Assembly: GCA_965243215.1 (NCBI GenBank)
Contig: CBDEUJ010000002.1
Location: 1 to 64,000 of the forward strand
From: JAJEFO01 sp009843725
GTDB lineage: Bacteria > Pseudomonadota > Alphaproteobacteria > Rhodobacterales > Rhodobacteraceae
Length of the DNA: 64,000 nucleotides
Direction: 5' to 3'
Shown: positions 9,332 to 17,871 of the stretch, in pieces
Layout of the letters: the number at the start of each line of letters is the position of its first letter
Numbering within the stretch: the first letter of the stretch is position 1
The notes under the pieces: generated by a model
The model's database searches: none
The model's input: only the letters and a program-made list of their open reading frames with translations
What the model was told of the DNA's origin: nothing
Program-made: the position numbers and the translations under genes

Positions 9332-10446
9332 GTCCGCCTCTCCGAGAGAACAGCGCCCATCGCGACGGCGGCCCTCTCCGCGTCGGCCTCGGCATGATGG
9401 GCGTACCTGAGCGTGGTTGCCGGATTTGCGTGCCCGAGCAGCCGACCCACCGCGGGGACAGTCTCTCCGCTCGATATCGCAACGCTTGCGTACGAATGTC
9501 TCGTGTCATGGAGGCGAACGTCCTTAAGGCCGGCTTCCTTCCGGATCTCGGCCCACGCGTTGATGAGCGTCATCCTCGGCATCGGACCTTCGATCCTTTC
9601 GGCGGGAAAGACCCAGGGCGACGTGCGGGAAATGCCGTCGAGTACCTCGCGGGCCGCCGACGACAGCCAAACGGTGCGGGGACCCGTCTTGCTGTCGCGC
9701 AAATGGATGTGCCCGTCGCGGAAGTCCTTCCAGCGAAGGGTCCTGATCTCGCTCGACCGGCAGCCGGTCAGCGCAAGGAGCCGGATGATCGAGACCGCAG
9801 GCGACGGCTTCGTCCCGCGCAGCGCCTTGCCGAGCTTGCCGAACTCGGCATCGGACAGGAACCGGTCCCGGTTCAGCCTGCTGTACCTCCTGATCCCCAC
9901 GCACGGGTTGCTGCCCTCCGGGCGCAGGCCGTCGGCCTCGGCCACCTTCATGATGACCGACAGCACGGGCATGGACCTGTCCGCAGACACTGGCGTCGCA
10001 TGCATCGAGGCGAACCAGTCGCGCACGTCCTGCGACGTGATCTCCGCGATCTGCCGTCCCCGGAACCAGGGCAGGATCTGCTTCCGGAGATAGTGCCGGT
10101 TCTTCGCGAGCGTGCTCCGCTTCCAGTTCCTGCCGTGCCGACGGAACGCCGTTTCCGCCACGGCCTCGAAGAGCGTCTCATCTTCCAAGGCCGGCCGCCC
10201 CGATCGGATCGAGGCAAGCATGCCCCTTGCCTTGTCCCGCGCCTCGGCGACCGTCATGCCGTCGGGATCGCCGACGATCCTCCACGTGCGTCGGCCTTCG
10301 TGCTGATGGTGAAGGAAATAGCGCTTCCCGCCGCTCGGCAGGACCCTGACGCCGAACCCCGAGAGCACGGTGTCCCGGACGTTCCTGACGGCCTTCTTCG
10401 GACGCAGGTCGCGGACCCTCGCGTCGGTGAGTCGAATCCTTGACAT
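9328..10446 (-). CDS. Tyrosine recombinase / integrase (upstream of a tandem pair)
   Basis: A 372-residue recombinase starting MSRIRLTDARVRDL. The start at 10446 is preceded by an AGGAGG-type ribosome site 8-12 nt upstream; a longer in-frame start at 10500 has weaker support. Catalytic motifs are TGCRSSEIRTL, SKTGPRTVW, HDTRHSYAS and LGHANPATTLRYAH. The layout matches the downstream recombinase but the sequences have diverged, so they are paralogs rather than a fresh duplication. The gene starts beside an AT-rich stretch (10504-10550) and the truncated exporter at 10558, which suggests a mobile-element junction. Confidence 0.9.
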   Translation of the reverse strand: MSRIRLTDARVRDLRPKKAVRNVRDTVLSGFGVRVLPSGGKRYFLHHQHEGRRTWRIVGDPDGMTVAEARDKARGMLASIRSGRPALEDETLFEAVAETAFRRHGRNWKRSTLAKNRHYLRKQILPWFRGRQIAEITSQDVRDWFASMHATPVSADRSMPVLSVIMKVAEADGLRPEGSNPCVGIRRYSRLNRDRFLSDAEFGKLGKALRGTKPSPAVSIIRLLALTGCRSSEIRTLRWKDFRDGHIHLRDSKTGPRTVWLSSAAREVLDGISRTSPWVFPAERIEGPMPRMTLINAWAEIRKEAGLKDVRLHDTRHSYASVAISSGETVPAVGRLLGHANPATTLRYAHHAEADAERAAVAMGAVLSERRT

Positions 10447-10503
10447 GATTCCCTTCCTCCTTCCGGTTGCGGGAACGGGAGGAAACACGTACGATTCCAC
10501 CCG

Positions 10504-10551
10504 AAACCGCGATTTTGAGATAAAAATAAACTATATTTCAATGTCTTAGCA
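10504..10551. other. AT-rich junction: candidate recombinase promoter and/or attachment site
   Basis: A short AT-rich patch (GATAAAAATAAACTATATTT) in otherwise GC-rich DNA. It lies between the start of the upstream recombinase and the first recognisable exporter codons at 10558. It could hold the recombinase promoter, an att core, or both. No matching direct repeat was located by eye on the other side of the recombinases. Confidence 0.35.
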
Positions 10552-10557
10552 CCACAG

Positions 10558-10956
10558 GTGCGGTCGATGGTGTCCGCCATGACGCTTGGCATCGTGGTCG
10601 ACGACACGGTGCATTTCCTGAGCAAGTACCGGCGCGCCCGACGCGAGCTCGGATGCGCGCCCCCCGACGCGGTCCGCGTCGCGTTCCGCACCGTGGGCCG
10701 CGCCCTGCTCACGACCTCTCTCGTGCTCGTGGCCGGCTTCGTCGTGGTCAGCCTCTCCAGCTTCGAGATCAACGCCGGGATGGGCAGGCTCACGGCGCTC
10801 GTCATCGCCCTCGCGCTCTTCGCCGACTTCTTCCTGCTCCCCCCGCTGCTCATGAAGATCGACACGGATTCGGACAAAGGCCCTGGCGCTGGCAGCAATG
10901 TCGCCGGACGCGCAACTCGGCGAAAGCGCGATTGGACACCGCCATCGTCTCCGTGA
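10558..10956 (+). pseudogene. C-terminal remnant of an RND/MMPL-type exporter
   Basis: The translation contains AMTLGIVVDDTVHFLSKY, then AFRTVGRALLTTSLVLVAGF and LTALVIALALFADFFLLPPLL. These are the last membrane segments of an RND-superfamily predicted exporter. Such proteins are usually many hundreds of residues; only about 130 remain and nothing matching lies upstream. The homology begins right after the AT-rich junction, so the gene was probably cut when the recombinase-bearing DNA arrived or rearranged. The terminal 25 residues look unrelated to the family. A non-ATG start is available at 10558, but a functional product is unlikely. Confidence 0.8.
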
Positions 10957-11332
10957 TGAAGGGGCTCGGGTCGCGGTGCTGCCGAACGCCCGGCGATAGG
11001 CAAGGTTCGGGCCCGGTCGTCAGGCATGCCGGACCTGGTTCGGTGCGAGGACGGCCGCTTGCGGAAGGCGCGCAATCGGGAAAGACATCCGAGGAGCCGG
11101 GTTCGAGGATCGAATCGATCGGGTGATTCCTCCAACTGCGATTGCCGAGGGCATTTCGAACGAGGGGCTTGACTTGCGGGGCGTCGCCGACGATAAGCCG
11201 GGCCTCTGGCGGGCGATGCCCGCCATTGATGCTTGAATGACGCCCTCATCGGGCGCGCAGTTCGAGGCGGCAGATGCCCAGAACGCCGGAGCGACCGGGG
11301 CCGAAGAACGCGGGAAGATGGAAGGAAAGCAG
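10957..11332 (+). other. Intergenic region upstream of rplU, no gene seen
   Basis: About 375 nt without a recognisable gene. It carries the candidate rplU promoter at 11169-11197. A tRNA-like GGTTCGA string near 11099 does not fold into a cloverleaf. Confidence 0.6.
11169..11197 (+). promoter_or_regulatory. Candidate sigma-70 promoter for rplU-rpmA
   Basis: TTGACT, a 17-nt spacer, then GATAAG gives a good housekeeping promoter layout, 136 nt upstream of the rplU ATG. It was identified by pattern only. Confidence 0.45.
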
Positions 11333-12040
11333 ATGTTTGCGGTTCTCAAGACCGGCGGCAAGCAGTACCGGGTCAAGGCCGGTGACATGCTCCGCGTGGA
11401 GAAACTCGCTGCCAGCGCCGGCGAAGTGATTCAGTTCAACGAGGTCCTGATGGTTGGTGCGAATGTCGGCACGCCTTTGGTCGACGGGGCTGCCGTGCAG
11501 GCCGAGGTCGTGGACCAGATCAAGGGCGAAAAGGTCATCAACTTCGTCCGCCGCCGCCGCAAGAGCTCCTCGAAGCGCACCAAGGGACATCGTCAGAAAC
11601 TGACGCTCGTCCGCGTGACGAACATCATCGAGACGGGGGCCGGACAGTCGGGCGTGAAGCTCGCTGTGGGCGCCCGGTCCGCCGCGGAAGTTGCGGACGT
11701 CGCGGCGAAGCCGAGGAAGCCCGCCAAGAAGGCCAAGGACCAAAAGGGCGAAACGCAGGTTGCAACGAAACCCGAACCAAAGGCCAAGGCTGAACCGACG
11801 GCAAAGGGAACGGATGCGCTCGCGAAGGCAGCCAAGAAGGACGATCTCAAGAAGCTCGCCGGCGTGGGCCCGGCCCTCGAGAAGAAGCTGAACGATGCCG
11901 GCATCACAACGTATGCACAGATCGCCGCCTGGAATGCCGATGAAGTCGCGGAGATCAGCGAAGAACTGGCCCTCAAGGGCCGAATCGAGCGCGACGACTG
12001 GGTTGGCCAGGCCAAGGCCCTGACGTCCGGAAAGGAGTAA
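11333..12040 (+). CDS. rplU: 50S ribosomal protein L21 with C-terminal helix-hairpin-helix extension
   Basis: Residues 1 to about 105 are a standard L21 (MFAVLKTGGKQYRVKAGD, RRRRKSSSKRTKGHRQ), which binds 23S rRNA in the large subunit. A Lys/Ala/Pro-rich linker follows, then residues about 170-235 form a helix-hairpin-helix-like domain (LKKLAGVGPALEKKLNDAGI, DDWVGQAKAL). The total of 235 residues is about twice a typical L21. Extended L21 proteins of this kind are known in Rhodobacterales. The start at 11333 has a GAAGGAAAG ribosome site; an upstream in-frame start at 11237 would add residues not seen in L21. rpmA follows 5 nt downstream. Confidence 0.95.
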   Translation: MFAVLKTGGKQYRVKAGDMLRVEKLAASAGEVIQFNEVLMVGANVGTPLVDGAAVQAEVVDQIKGEKVINFVRRRRKSSSKRTKGHRQKLTLVRVTNIIETGAGQSGVKLAVGARSAAEVADVAAKPRKPAKKAKDQKGETQVATKPEPKAKAEPTAKGTDALAKAAKKDDLKKLAGVGPALEKKLNDAGITTYAQIAAWNADEVAEISEELALKGRIERDDWVGQAKALTSGKE

Positions 12041-12045
12041 GCGGG

Positions 12046-12315
12046 ATGGCACACAAGAAAGCTGGCGGATCCAGCCGAAACGGCCGGGATTCGGCCGGAC
12101 GACGGCTCGGCGTGAAGAAATTCGGCGGAGAGGCCGTCATTCCCGGAAACATCATCGTTCGCCAGCGCGGCACAAAATGGTGGCCGGGCGAGGGCGTCGG
12201 CATGGGGAGGGACCACACGATCTTCGCCACCGTTGCGGGCAGCGTGGCGTTTCATAGGGGCTTCATGGGGCGCACCTTCATCTCGGTGCATCCAAAGGCA
12301 GGCCTGGCGGAGTAG
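12046..12315 (+). CDS. rpmA: 50S ribosomal protein L27
   Basis: An 89-residue large-subunit protein whose N-terminus reaches the peptidyl-transferase centre. MAHKKAGGSSRNGRDS, GVKKFGG, IVRQRGTKWWPG and VGMGRDHT are hallmark L27 sequences, and the length is standard. It starts 5 nt after rplU, preceded by AAAGGAG, so the two form one operon. A strong terminator-like hairpin follows at 12339. Confidence 0.98.
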   Translation: MAHKKAGGSSRNGRDSAGRRLGVKKFGGEAVIPGNIIVRQRGTKWWPGEGVGMGRDHTIFATVAGSVAFHRGFMGRTFISVHPKAGLAE

Positions 12316-12338
12316 CCGACGACGCACTCAAGGCGTTC

Positions 12339-12372
12339 AGGGGTCGGCACATGCACCGGCCCCTTCGTTTTT
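12339..12372 (+). terminator. Intrinsic terminator after rpmA
   Basis: AGGGGTCGG pairs with CCGGCCCCT around a short loop and is followed by TCGTTTTTT. This is a GC-rich stem with a U-tract, 24 nt after the rpmA stop, well placed to end the rplU-rpmA transcript. Confidence 0.8.
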
Positions 12373-12475
12373 TGGGGGTGTCGGTTGCGCCAATGCGTTG
12401 GCAGACCCATTTGACTAGAGGCTGATCGTTCCATGGGTCGCGGACGATCTGCCTGGGACCAGGGAGGAGCGACCG

Positions 12476-13015
12476 GTGAAACTCGATACGATAACCAGCC
12501 AGCCCGTGATTCAGGCGGAGCGTCTGATCCTGCGTCCGCTGCGCCGTTCGGACGCGGCGCACCTGGAGCTCTTCGCGGCTGACGCCCGCGTGGCAAGAAT
12601 GACGCGCAACATTCCGCATCCGCAGCCGCCTGGGGGCGCAGAGGCATTCGTGGAGCGCGCGCTCGCTGATGACAGGACGGAGGATGTCTGGGCGCTGGAC
12701 GGCAAGCCCGTCGGCCTTGGCGCGGTGCTGGGACTCATCAGTCTCGAGCAGATGGACCGCGAGCAGTCGGAAGTCTCGTACTGGGTCGGACCCGTGTTCT
12801 GGAACACCGGCCTGGCGACGGAAGCGTTGCAAGCCCTGATCGACGCCAATCCTCACAACGACAAGACAATGTTTGCCAGCGTGTTCCAGGACAACCCGGC
12901 ATCGGACCGGGTGTTGCGCAACACGGGTTTCCAGTATCTTGGTGATGCTGAGACGTATTCCGTGGCGCGCGGCACGACCGTTCCGACCTGGACCTACTTG
13001 AGGCGTCTTGGGTGA
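12476..13015 (+). CDS. GNAT-family N-acetyltransferase (RimJ/RimL-like)
   Basis: A 179-residue acetyltransferase with the layout of the RimJ/RimL type: an N-terminal strand (ERLILRPLRRSDA), a central VSYWVGPVFWNTGLATEAL motif corresponding to the acetyl-CoA loop, and a C-terminal ASDRVLRNTGFQYLG motif. The start is GTG with an AGGGAGGAG ribosome site. Its position between rpmA and obg is commonly seen in Rhodobacterales. It may acetylate a protein N-terminus or a small amine; the substrate cannot be read from sequence. Confidence 0.85.
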   Translation: MKLDTITSQPVIQAERLILRPLRRSDAAHLELFAADARVARMTRNIPHPQPPGGAEAFVERALADDRTEDVWALDGKPVGLGAVLGLISLEQMDREQSEVSYWVGPVFWNTGLATEALQALIDANPHNDKTMFASVFQDNPASDRVLRNTGFQYLGDAETYSVARGTTVPTWTYLRRLG

Positions 13016-13066
13016 TGCGGCGCAGAATGGCGTTTCCCGTTGAGGGAAGTGCCTGAGGATTTCGAA

Positions 13067-14101
13067 ATGAAGTTCCTTGATCTCGCACGTGTGACGATCC
13101 GTTCAGGTTCCGGAGGCGCAGGATGCATAAGCTTCCGTCGCGAGAAATACATCGAGTTCGGTGGTCCGGACGGCGGCGACGGCGGAAGGGGCGGTGACGT
13201 CTGGGTCGAGGCGGTCGACGGGCTCAACACGCTCATCGATTTTCGCTACCGGCGGCACTTCCATGCCCAGAACGGCCAGCATGGCATGGGACGGCAACGA
13301 ACAGGAAAGAACGGCGCCGACATTGCCCTTAACGTGCCGGTCGGCACGGAGGTCCTGGACGAGGACCAGCAATCGGTACTGGCAGACCTGACGACGGTCG
13401 GCCAGCGTGCGTGTCTGGCCAAGGGAGGCAATGGCGGCTTCGGCAACGTGCATTTCAAGAGCTCGGTCAACCAGGCTCCGCGTCGGGCCCTTCCGGGCCA
13501 GGCTGGAGTCGAGCGAGAGATTTGGCTCAGGCTGAAGCTCATTGCGGATGCAGGACTTCTGGGACTTCCAAACGCAGGCAAGTCGACCTTTCTGGCGGCA
13601 ACCTCCAACGCGCGCCCCAAGATCGCCGAATATCCCTTTACAACCCTTCACCCCAGCCTTGGCATGGTCGCCGTGGATGACGACGGGTTTGTCCTCGGCG
13701 ACATTCCCGGCCTGATAGAGGGTGCCCATGAAGGACGCGGAATCGGTGACCGGTTTCTTGGCCATGTCGAGAGATGTTCCGTGCTGCTGCATCTTGTCGA
13801 CGGCACCGCCGAAGACGTTGCGGGCGACTGGAGAACCGTTGTCCGTGAACTCGAGGCATACGGGCGAGGATTGGCAGCGAAGCCCCGAATCACCGCGCTC
13901 AACAAGATCGATGCGCTGGCGGAGGCCGATCGAGATGCGCGGCAAAGGGAACTGGAAGCTGTTGCCGGACCAGTCATGCAGGTTTCCGGCGTGAGTCGCG
14001 AGGGAGTGCAGGATGTGCTTCGTGCGCTCCAATGCCGGATCGACGAAGGCAAACAGGTCGCGCGGGACGAGACCAAGGAACTGGCAGCATGGCATCCCTG
14101 A
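13067..14101 (+). CDS. obg: Obg-family GTPase
   Basis: A 344-residue essential GTPase linked to 50S assembly and stress control. The N-terminal glycine-rich Obg fold (residues 1-160) starts MKFLDLARVTIRSG and contains GGPDGGDGGRGG. The G domain follows: P-loop GLPNAGKST near residues 165-173, DIPGLIEGAHEG near 212, and NKID near 279. The start at 13067 has TGAGGA upstream; an in-frame start at 13040 would precede the canonical N-terminus. The last 13 nt overlap the proB start, so the two are probably cotranscribed. Confidence 0.97.
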   Translation: MKFLDLARVTIRSGSGGAGCISFRREKYIEFGGPDGGDGGRGGDVWVEAVDGLNTLIDFRYRRHFHAQNGQHGMGRQRTGKNGADIALNVPVGTEVLDEDQQSVLADLTTVGQRACLAKGGNGGFGNVHFKSSVNQAPRRALPGQAGVEREIWLRLKLIADAGLLGLPNAGKSTFLAATSNARPKIAEYPFTTLHPSLGMVAVDDDGFVLGDIPGLIEGAHEGRGIGDRFLGHVERCSVLLHLVDGTAEDVAGDWRTVVRELEAYGRGLAAKPRITALNKIDALAEADRDARQRELEAVAGPVMQVSGVSREGVQDVLRALQCRIDEGKQVARDETKELAAWHP

Positions 14102-15189
14102 GCGAATCATCGCGTGTCGTGGTCAAGGTCGGATCGGCCCTCCTGGTCGAGGACGGCAAGCTGCGTGTGTCGTGGCTGAACTCGCTTGCCGAGGACGTGG
14201 CCTGGTTGAAGAGGGACGGAAAGGACGTTGCGCTCGTCTCGTCGGGCGCGATCGCGCTCGGGCGGGCGACCCTTGGCCTTCCTGACGGAACGTTGCCCCT
14301 GGAAAAAAGCCAGGCGGCCGCAGCGGTCGGACAGATTCGCCTTGCGCGCGCCTACGAAGAGGTGCTTGCGCCGTTCGGAATCTCGACGGCGCAGGTGCTC
14401 GTCACGCTGGAGGACAGCGCCGACAGGCGGCGCTACCTTAACTGCCGGGCGACGCTTGAGCAGCTCCTGGGTCTCGGGGCCGTGCCAATCGTGAACGAGA
14501 ACGACACCGTTGCCACGGATGAGATCCGCTTCGGCGACAACGACCGCCTTGCCGCCCAGATTGCAGTCACGGTGGGGGCGGATGTCCTGGTGCTTCTTTC
14601 GGACGTCGACGGACTTTATTCCTGCAACCCGAAGACCGATGCGAACGCTCGACGCATCGACTTCGTCGACAGCATTACGCCAGAAATCGAAGCGATGGCA
14701 GGCGATGCGGGAACCGGGCTGGCGAAAGGGGGCATGAAGACCAAGATTCTTGCCGCCAAGACTGCCGCTGCAGGTGGGGCGGCCATGGCGATCACGAAAG
14801 GATCGGTTCTCAACCCGCTGAAATCTCTCGCTAACGGCGCGTCGGCAACTTGGTTCGCAGCGGAGACCGATCCACAGGCGGCACGAAAGCGATGGATTGC
14901 GGCGATGAAGCCCAAGGGCGAGTTCCATGTCGATGCTGGCGCCGTGCCCGCGCTGCTTGGCGGCAAGTCCCTCTTGCCGGCGGGCGTAACCGACGTGTCA
15001 GGCACCTTTGGAAGGGGCGAGCCGGTGGTGATCCTTGGACCGGACGGATCACGGCTGGGAGTTGGCCTGACGCGATACACGTCGGACGAGGCGGACAGGA
15101 TCAAGGGTGAACGATCCGGCCGCATAGAGGCGATCCTGGGCTATCCTGGACGGGCGGCCCTCGTTCACCGGGACGACATGGCCATCTGA
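14089..15189 (+). CDS. proB: Glutamate 5-kinase
   Basis: Catalyses the ATP-dependent first step of proline synthesis, glutamate to glutamyl-5-phosphate, in the cytosol. The amino-acid-kinase domain (residues about 8-245) shows VVVKVGSALLV, VSSGAIALGR, PIVNENDTVA, FGDNDRLAA and GTGLAKGGMKTKI. A C-terminal PUA domain begins near LLGGKSLLPAGV. At 366 residues it is the usual size for the two-domain form. The ATG at 14089, inside the end of obg, has AAGGAA upstream and gives the expected N-terminus. proA follows 63 nt downstream. Confidence 0.97.
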   Translation: MASLSESSRVVVKVGSALLVEDGKLRVSWLNSLAEDVAWLKRDGKDVALVSSGAIALGRATLGLPDGTLPLEKSQAAAAVGQIRLARAYEEVLAPFGISTAQVLVTLEDSADRRRYLNCRATLEQLLGLGAVPIVNENDTVATDEIRFGDNDRLAAQIAVTVGADVLVLLSDVDGLYSCNPKTDANARRIDFVDSITPEIEAMAGDAGTGLAKGGMKTKILAAKTAAAGGAAMAITKGSVLNPLKSLANGASATWFAAETDPQAARKRWIAAMKPKGEFHVDAGAVPALLGGKSLLPAGVTDVSGTFGRGEPVVILGPDGSRLGVGLTRYTSDEADRIKGERSGRIEAILGYPGRAALVHRDDMAI

Positions 15190-15252
15190 GCGCAGATTGG
15201 ACAACGGCATCGGGAAGATGTATCGATTGCCGATGCCGGAAAGGAGCGAGCA

Positions 15253-16518
15253 ATGAAAGACCTTGCGGATGTCCAGGAAATCATGACGGACATTGGCGGA
15301 CGTGCCCGGGCTGCCGCCATGGAACTTGCAGTTGCGTCGTCCGGGGCAAAGCGGGTCGCCATCGAAAGCGCCGCCGATGCCACCTGGAGGCGTCGCGAGG
15401 AGATCATCGCCGCAAATGCGGAAGACATCGCCTACGGTCGCGAAAAGGGCCTTTCTGCGGCCATGATGGACCGGCTTATGCTGGATGAGGGTCGCATCAA
15501 GGGAATCTGTGACAGCCTGCGTGACGTGGCCGCCCAGCCCGACCCTGTGGGCGAGGTCATGGACGAGTGGGACAGGCCGAACGGGCTGCATGTCAAGCGC
15601 GTCAGGACGCCGCTCGGCGTTGTCGGCATCATATACGAGAGCAGGCCCAATGTCACGTCGGATGCGGCCGCGCTTTGCCTGAAGTCCGGGAACGCCGCGA
15701 TTCTGCGCAGCGGTTCCGAGAGCTTCCATTCCGCTGGCGCCATTCACGCATGCCTCCTGGACGGCCTTGATGCCGCAGGCCTGCCCAGGGACGCCGTGCA
15801 GCGCGTTCCGACCCGCGACCGCTCCGCCGTATCCGAATTGCTGCGCATGACGGATCATGTCGACGTCATCGTGCCGAGAGGCGGCAAGGGTCTCGTGAGC
15901 GTGGTGCAGCAGGAGGCCCGGGTTCCGGTATTTGCCCACCTTGAAGGGGTCGTGCATGTCTATGTCGATGCGGCCGCCGACGAGGAAACAGCCCTTCGTG
16001 TGGTCCTGAATGCCAAGACCCGGCGTACCGGAATCTGCGGTGCGGCCGAATGCCTCCTGGTCCACAAGGATGCCTTCACGGCGGTTGGACGGCCCGTGAT
16101 CACGGCGCTTCTGGAAGCTGGCGTCGAGGTCAGGGGGGACGAATCCGCACTAGCCGTCGAGGGCGTCGTTCCTGCGACCGGCGAGGACTGGGGCCGCGAG
16201 TACCTGGACATGAAGATGGCTGTCAAGGTCGTTGAGTCGATTGACCACGCCATTGAGCACATCCGCGTCCATGGTTCGTCGCACACGGATTGCATTATTA
16301 CGGCCGATGACGGCGCGGCGGAGAGGTTCTTCCGGAACCTCGACAGCGCGATCCTGATGCGGAACGCGTCGACCCAGTTTGCTGACGGAGGCGAATTCGG
16401 AATGGGAGCCGAGATCGGCATTGCTACCGGAAAGCTCCATGCGCGCGGCCCTGTCGGCGCGACCCAGCTCACCAGCTTCAAGTATTTGGTGACGGCAGAG
16501 GGCGCGATCAGGAGCTGA
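15253..16518 (+). CDS. proA: Glutamate-5-semialdehyde dehydrogenase (gamma-glutamyl phosphate reductase)
   Basis: A 421-residue NADPH-dependent enzyme that reduces the ProB product to glutamate semialdehyde, which cyclises toward proline. It has an aldehyde-dehydrogenase fold with LGVVGIIYESRPNVT, LKSGNAAILRSGSE and the catalytic Cys262 in RRTGICGAAE. The C-terminal EFGMGAEIGIATGKLHARGP is characteristic of ProA. A strong AAGGAG site lies 7 nt before the ATG. ProA and ProB usually act together, which fits their adjacency. Confidence 0.97.
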   Translation: MKDLADVQEIMTDIGGRARAAAMELAVASSGAKRVAIESAADATWRRREEIIAANAEDIAYGREKGLSAAMMDRLMLDEGRIKGICDSLRDVAAQPDPVGEVMDEWDRPNGLHVKRVRTPLGVVGIIYESRPNVTSDAAALCLKSGNAAILRSGSESFHSAGAIHACLLDGLDAAGLPRDAVQRVPTRDRSAVSELLRMTDHVDVIVPRGGKGLVSVVQQEARVPVFAHLEGVVHVYVDAAADEETALRVVLNAKTRRTGICGAAECLLVHKDAFTAVGRPVITALLEAGVEVRGDESALAVEGVVPATGEDWGREYLDMKMAVKVVESIDHAIEHIRVHGSSHTDCIITADDGAAERFFRNLDSAILMRNASTQFADGGEFGMGAEIGIATGKLHARGPVGATQLTSFKYLVTAEGAIRS

Positions 16519-16791
16519 CCTCCTTGCTTCGCGGCCTGGCGCAATGCCGGGCTATCGGCCGGAACGGCATTGCCGTCTGTGTCTCGCCGCGTGCCCGGCA
16601 GGGATCATCAAGAAGGCAGCGAACCAGGGACCGCGGCCAATCAGGAAGTTCGCGTCGGCTCGGTTCCGGCGAGAAGGCGCAGCCGGATTGAGCGCGGGCC
16701 CGGTCGCGGGATTTCCTTGTGCCTGCATCGGATTATGGTATCGTGCCGGACCGATACGGAGAGGCCGCGCACGCCGAAAGCCCAACGCGCA

Positions 16792-16977
16792 ATGACAGAC
16801 GTTTCGTTCCTGCTCATCCCCGGCAATCTCGTCCGGCATCCCCAGCGTCCGGATTGGGGGACCGGCCAGGTGCAGTCCAACATCAACGGGCGCGTCACCG
16901 TGAATTTCCCCGAAGAGGGAAAGGTTGTCATCGACGGCGGCAGGATCGAGCTGATCCCGGTTCTTCGCCCCGAATGA
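16792..16977 (+). CDS. DUF3553 domain protein
   Basis: A 61-residue protein. The motif PGNLVRHPQRPDWGTGQVQS followed by VTVNFPEEGKVVI matches the small DUF3553 family, whose fold resembles the CarD/TudorD-like RNA-polymerase-binding module. That resemblance is from family knowledge; function here is unknown. The ATG at 16792 gives the compact family length, and no clear ribosome site is visible. It stands alone between proA and olsB. Confidence 0.75.
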   Translation: MTDVSFLLIPGNLVRHPQRPDWGTGQVQSNINGRVTVNFPEEGKVVIDGGRIELIPVLRPE

Positions 16978-17100
16978 TGGCTGGCACTGCCTTCGTGGAT
17001 CTTCCTGCGCCCGGTTGTTCCTTGGCGCCAGCCGTGCCTTGCACGCTCCCGGCGCTTCCTTCAGCACGGGCGGCCGGCGGTTCGAGACGCCAGGCGGTCC

Positions 17101-17871
17101 ATGGATCTTGATGCCGCACACCTGACGCTTGGCCTGGCCACGACGGAAGAGGACCGGCTGGCGGCCGAGCGCCTGCGCTACGAGGTCTTCATCGAGGAAC
17201 TGGGCGGAGATGGCGACATGATCGATCACGACGGCCGGTTCGAACGGGACCGTTTCGATCCGGACTTCGATCACCTGATCCTTGTCGACGGCAACCGGGA
17301 CCGCTCGACCCTCGATCACGTGGTGGGTGTCTACCGCCTGCTGCCAGGAGGCCGTCGGGACAGGTTCTATTCCGAGGACGAGTACGACATCTCCTTGCTC
17401 GTCGAAAGCGGCAGGAAGCTTCTCGAACTTGGCCGCACATGCGTGCGGCAAGGCTATCGGGGCGGCCTTGCGCTGCACTTCCTCTGGACCGGCCTGGCCG
17501 ACTACGTGCGCGAGCGGGACATCGAGATTCTCTTCGGTGTCGCGAGCTTCCATGGCAGGGACATTGACGCGCTTGCCGAACCGTTGTCGCATCTGCGCCA
17601 TTCCTATCTGGCGCCGCCCGGACTCAGGGTGCGCGCGCAGGAAGACGTTTATCAGCCAATGGACTTGCTTGCGCCGGAAGAGATCGATCGGGCTGCTGCC
17701 ATGCGCGCCACGCCCGCATTGATCAAGTCCTACCTGAAGCTCGGCGGGTTTGTCGGGGATGGCGCCTTCGTGGATCACAAGTTCAACACGACAGACGTAT
17801 GCCTGGTTATCGACATTGACCTGATGAAGCCCGCTGCTCGCGCCCGCTATTCGAAGGGCTCCGAAACATGA
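17101..17871 (+). CDS. olsB: L-ornithine N-alpha-acyltransferase (ornithine-lipid synthesis, first step)
   Basis: A 256-residue GNAT-fold protein related to autoinducer synthases and haemolysin-like acyltransferases. LRYEVFIEELG, a DHDGRFERDRFDP region, DHVVGVYRLLP and LELGRTCVRQGYRGG fit OlsB, which transfers a 3-hydroxyacyl chain from ACP to ornithine. The stop overlaps the olsA start as ATGA (17868-17871), and the OlsA partner completes the pathway. Ornithine lipids are phosphorus-free membrane lipids common in alphaproteobacteria, often made under phosphate limitation. Confidence 0.88.
   Translation: MDLDAAHLTLGLATTEEDRLAAERLRYEVFIEELGGDGDMIDHDGRFERDRFDPDFDHLILVDGNRDRSTLDHVVGVYRLLPGGRRDRFYSEDEYDISLLVESGRKLLELGRTCVRQGYRGGLALHFLWTGLADYVRERDIEILFGVASFHGRDIDALAEPLSHLRHSYLAPPGLRVRAQEDVYQPMDLLAPEEIDRAAAMRATPALIKSYLKLGGFVGDGAFVDHKFNTTDVCLVIDIDLMKPAARARYSKGSET

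Noticed and set aside
7952..9397. 481-codon plus-strand frame after the autotransporter
   Set aside because: Antisense to the downstream recombinase; no recognisable domain.
11090..11130. tRNA-like GGTTCGA string near recombinases
   Set aside because: No acceptor, D or anticodon stems can be formed around it.
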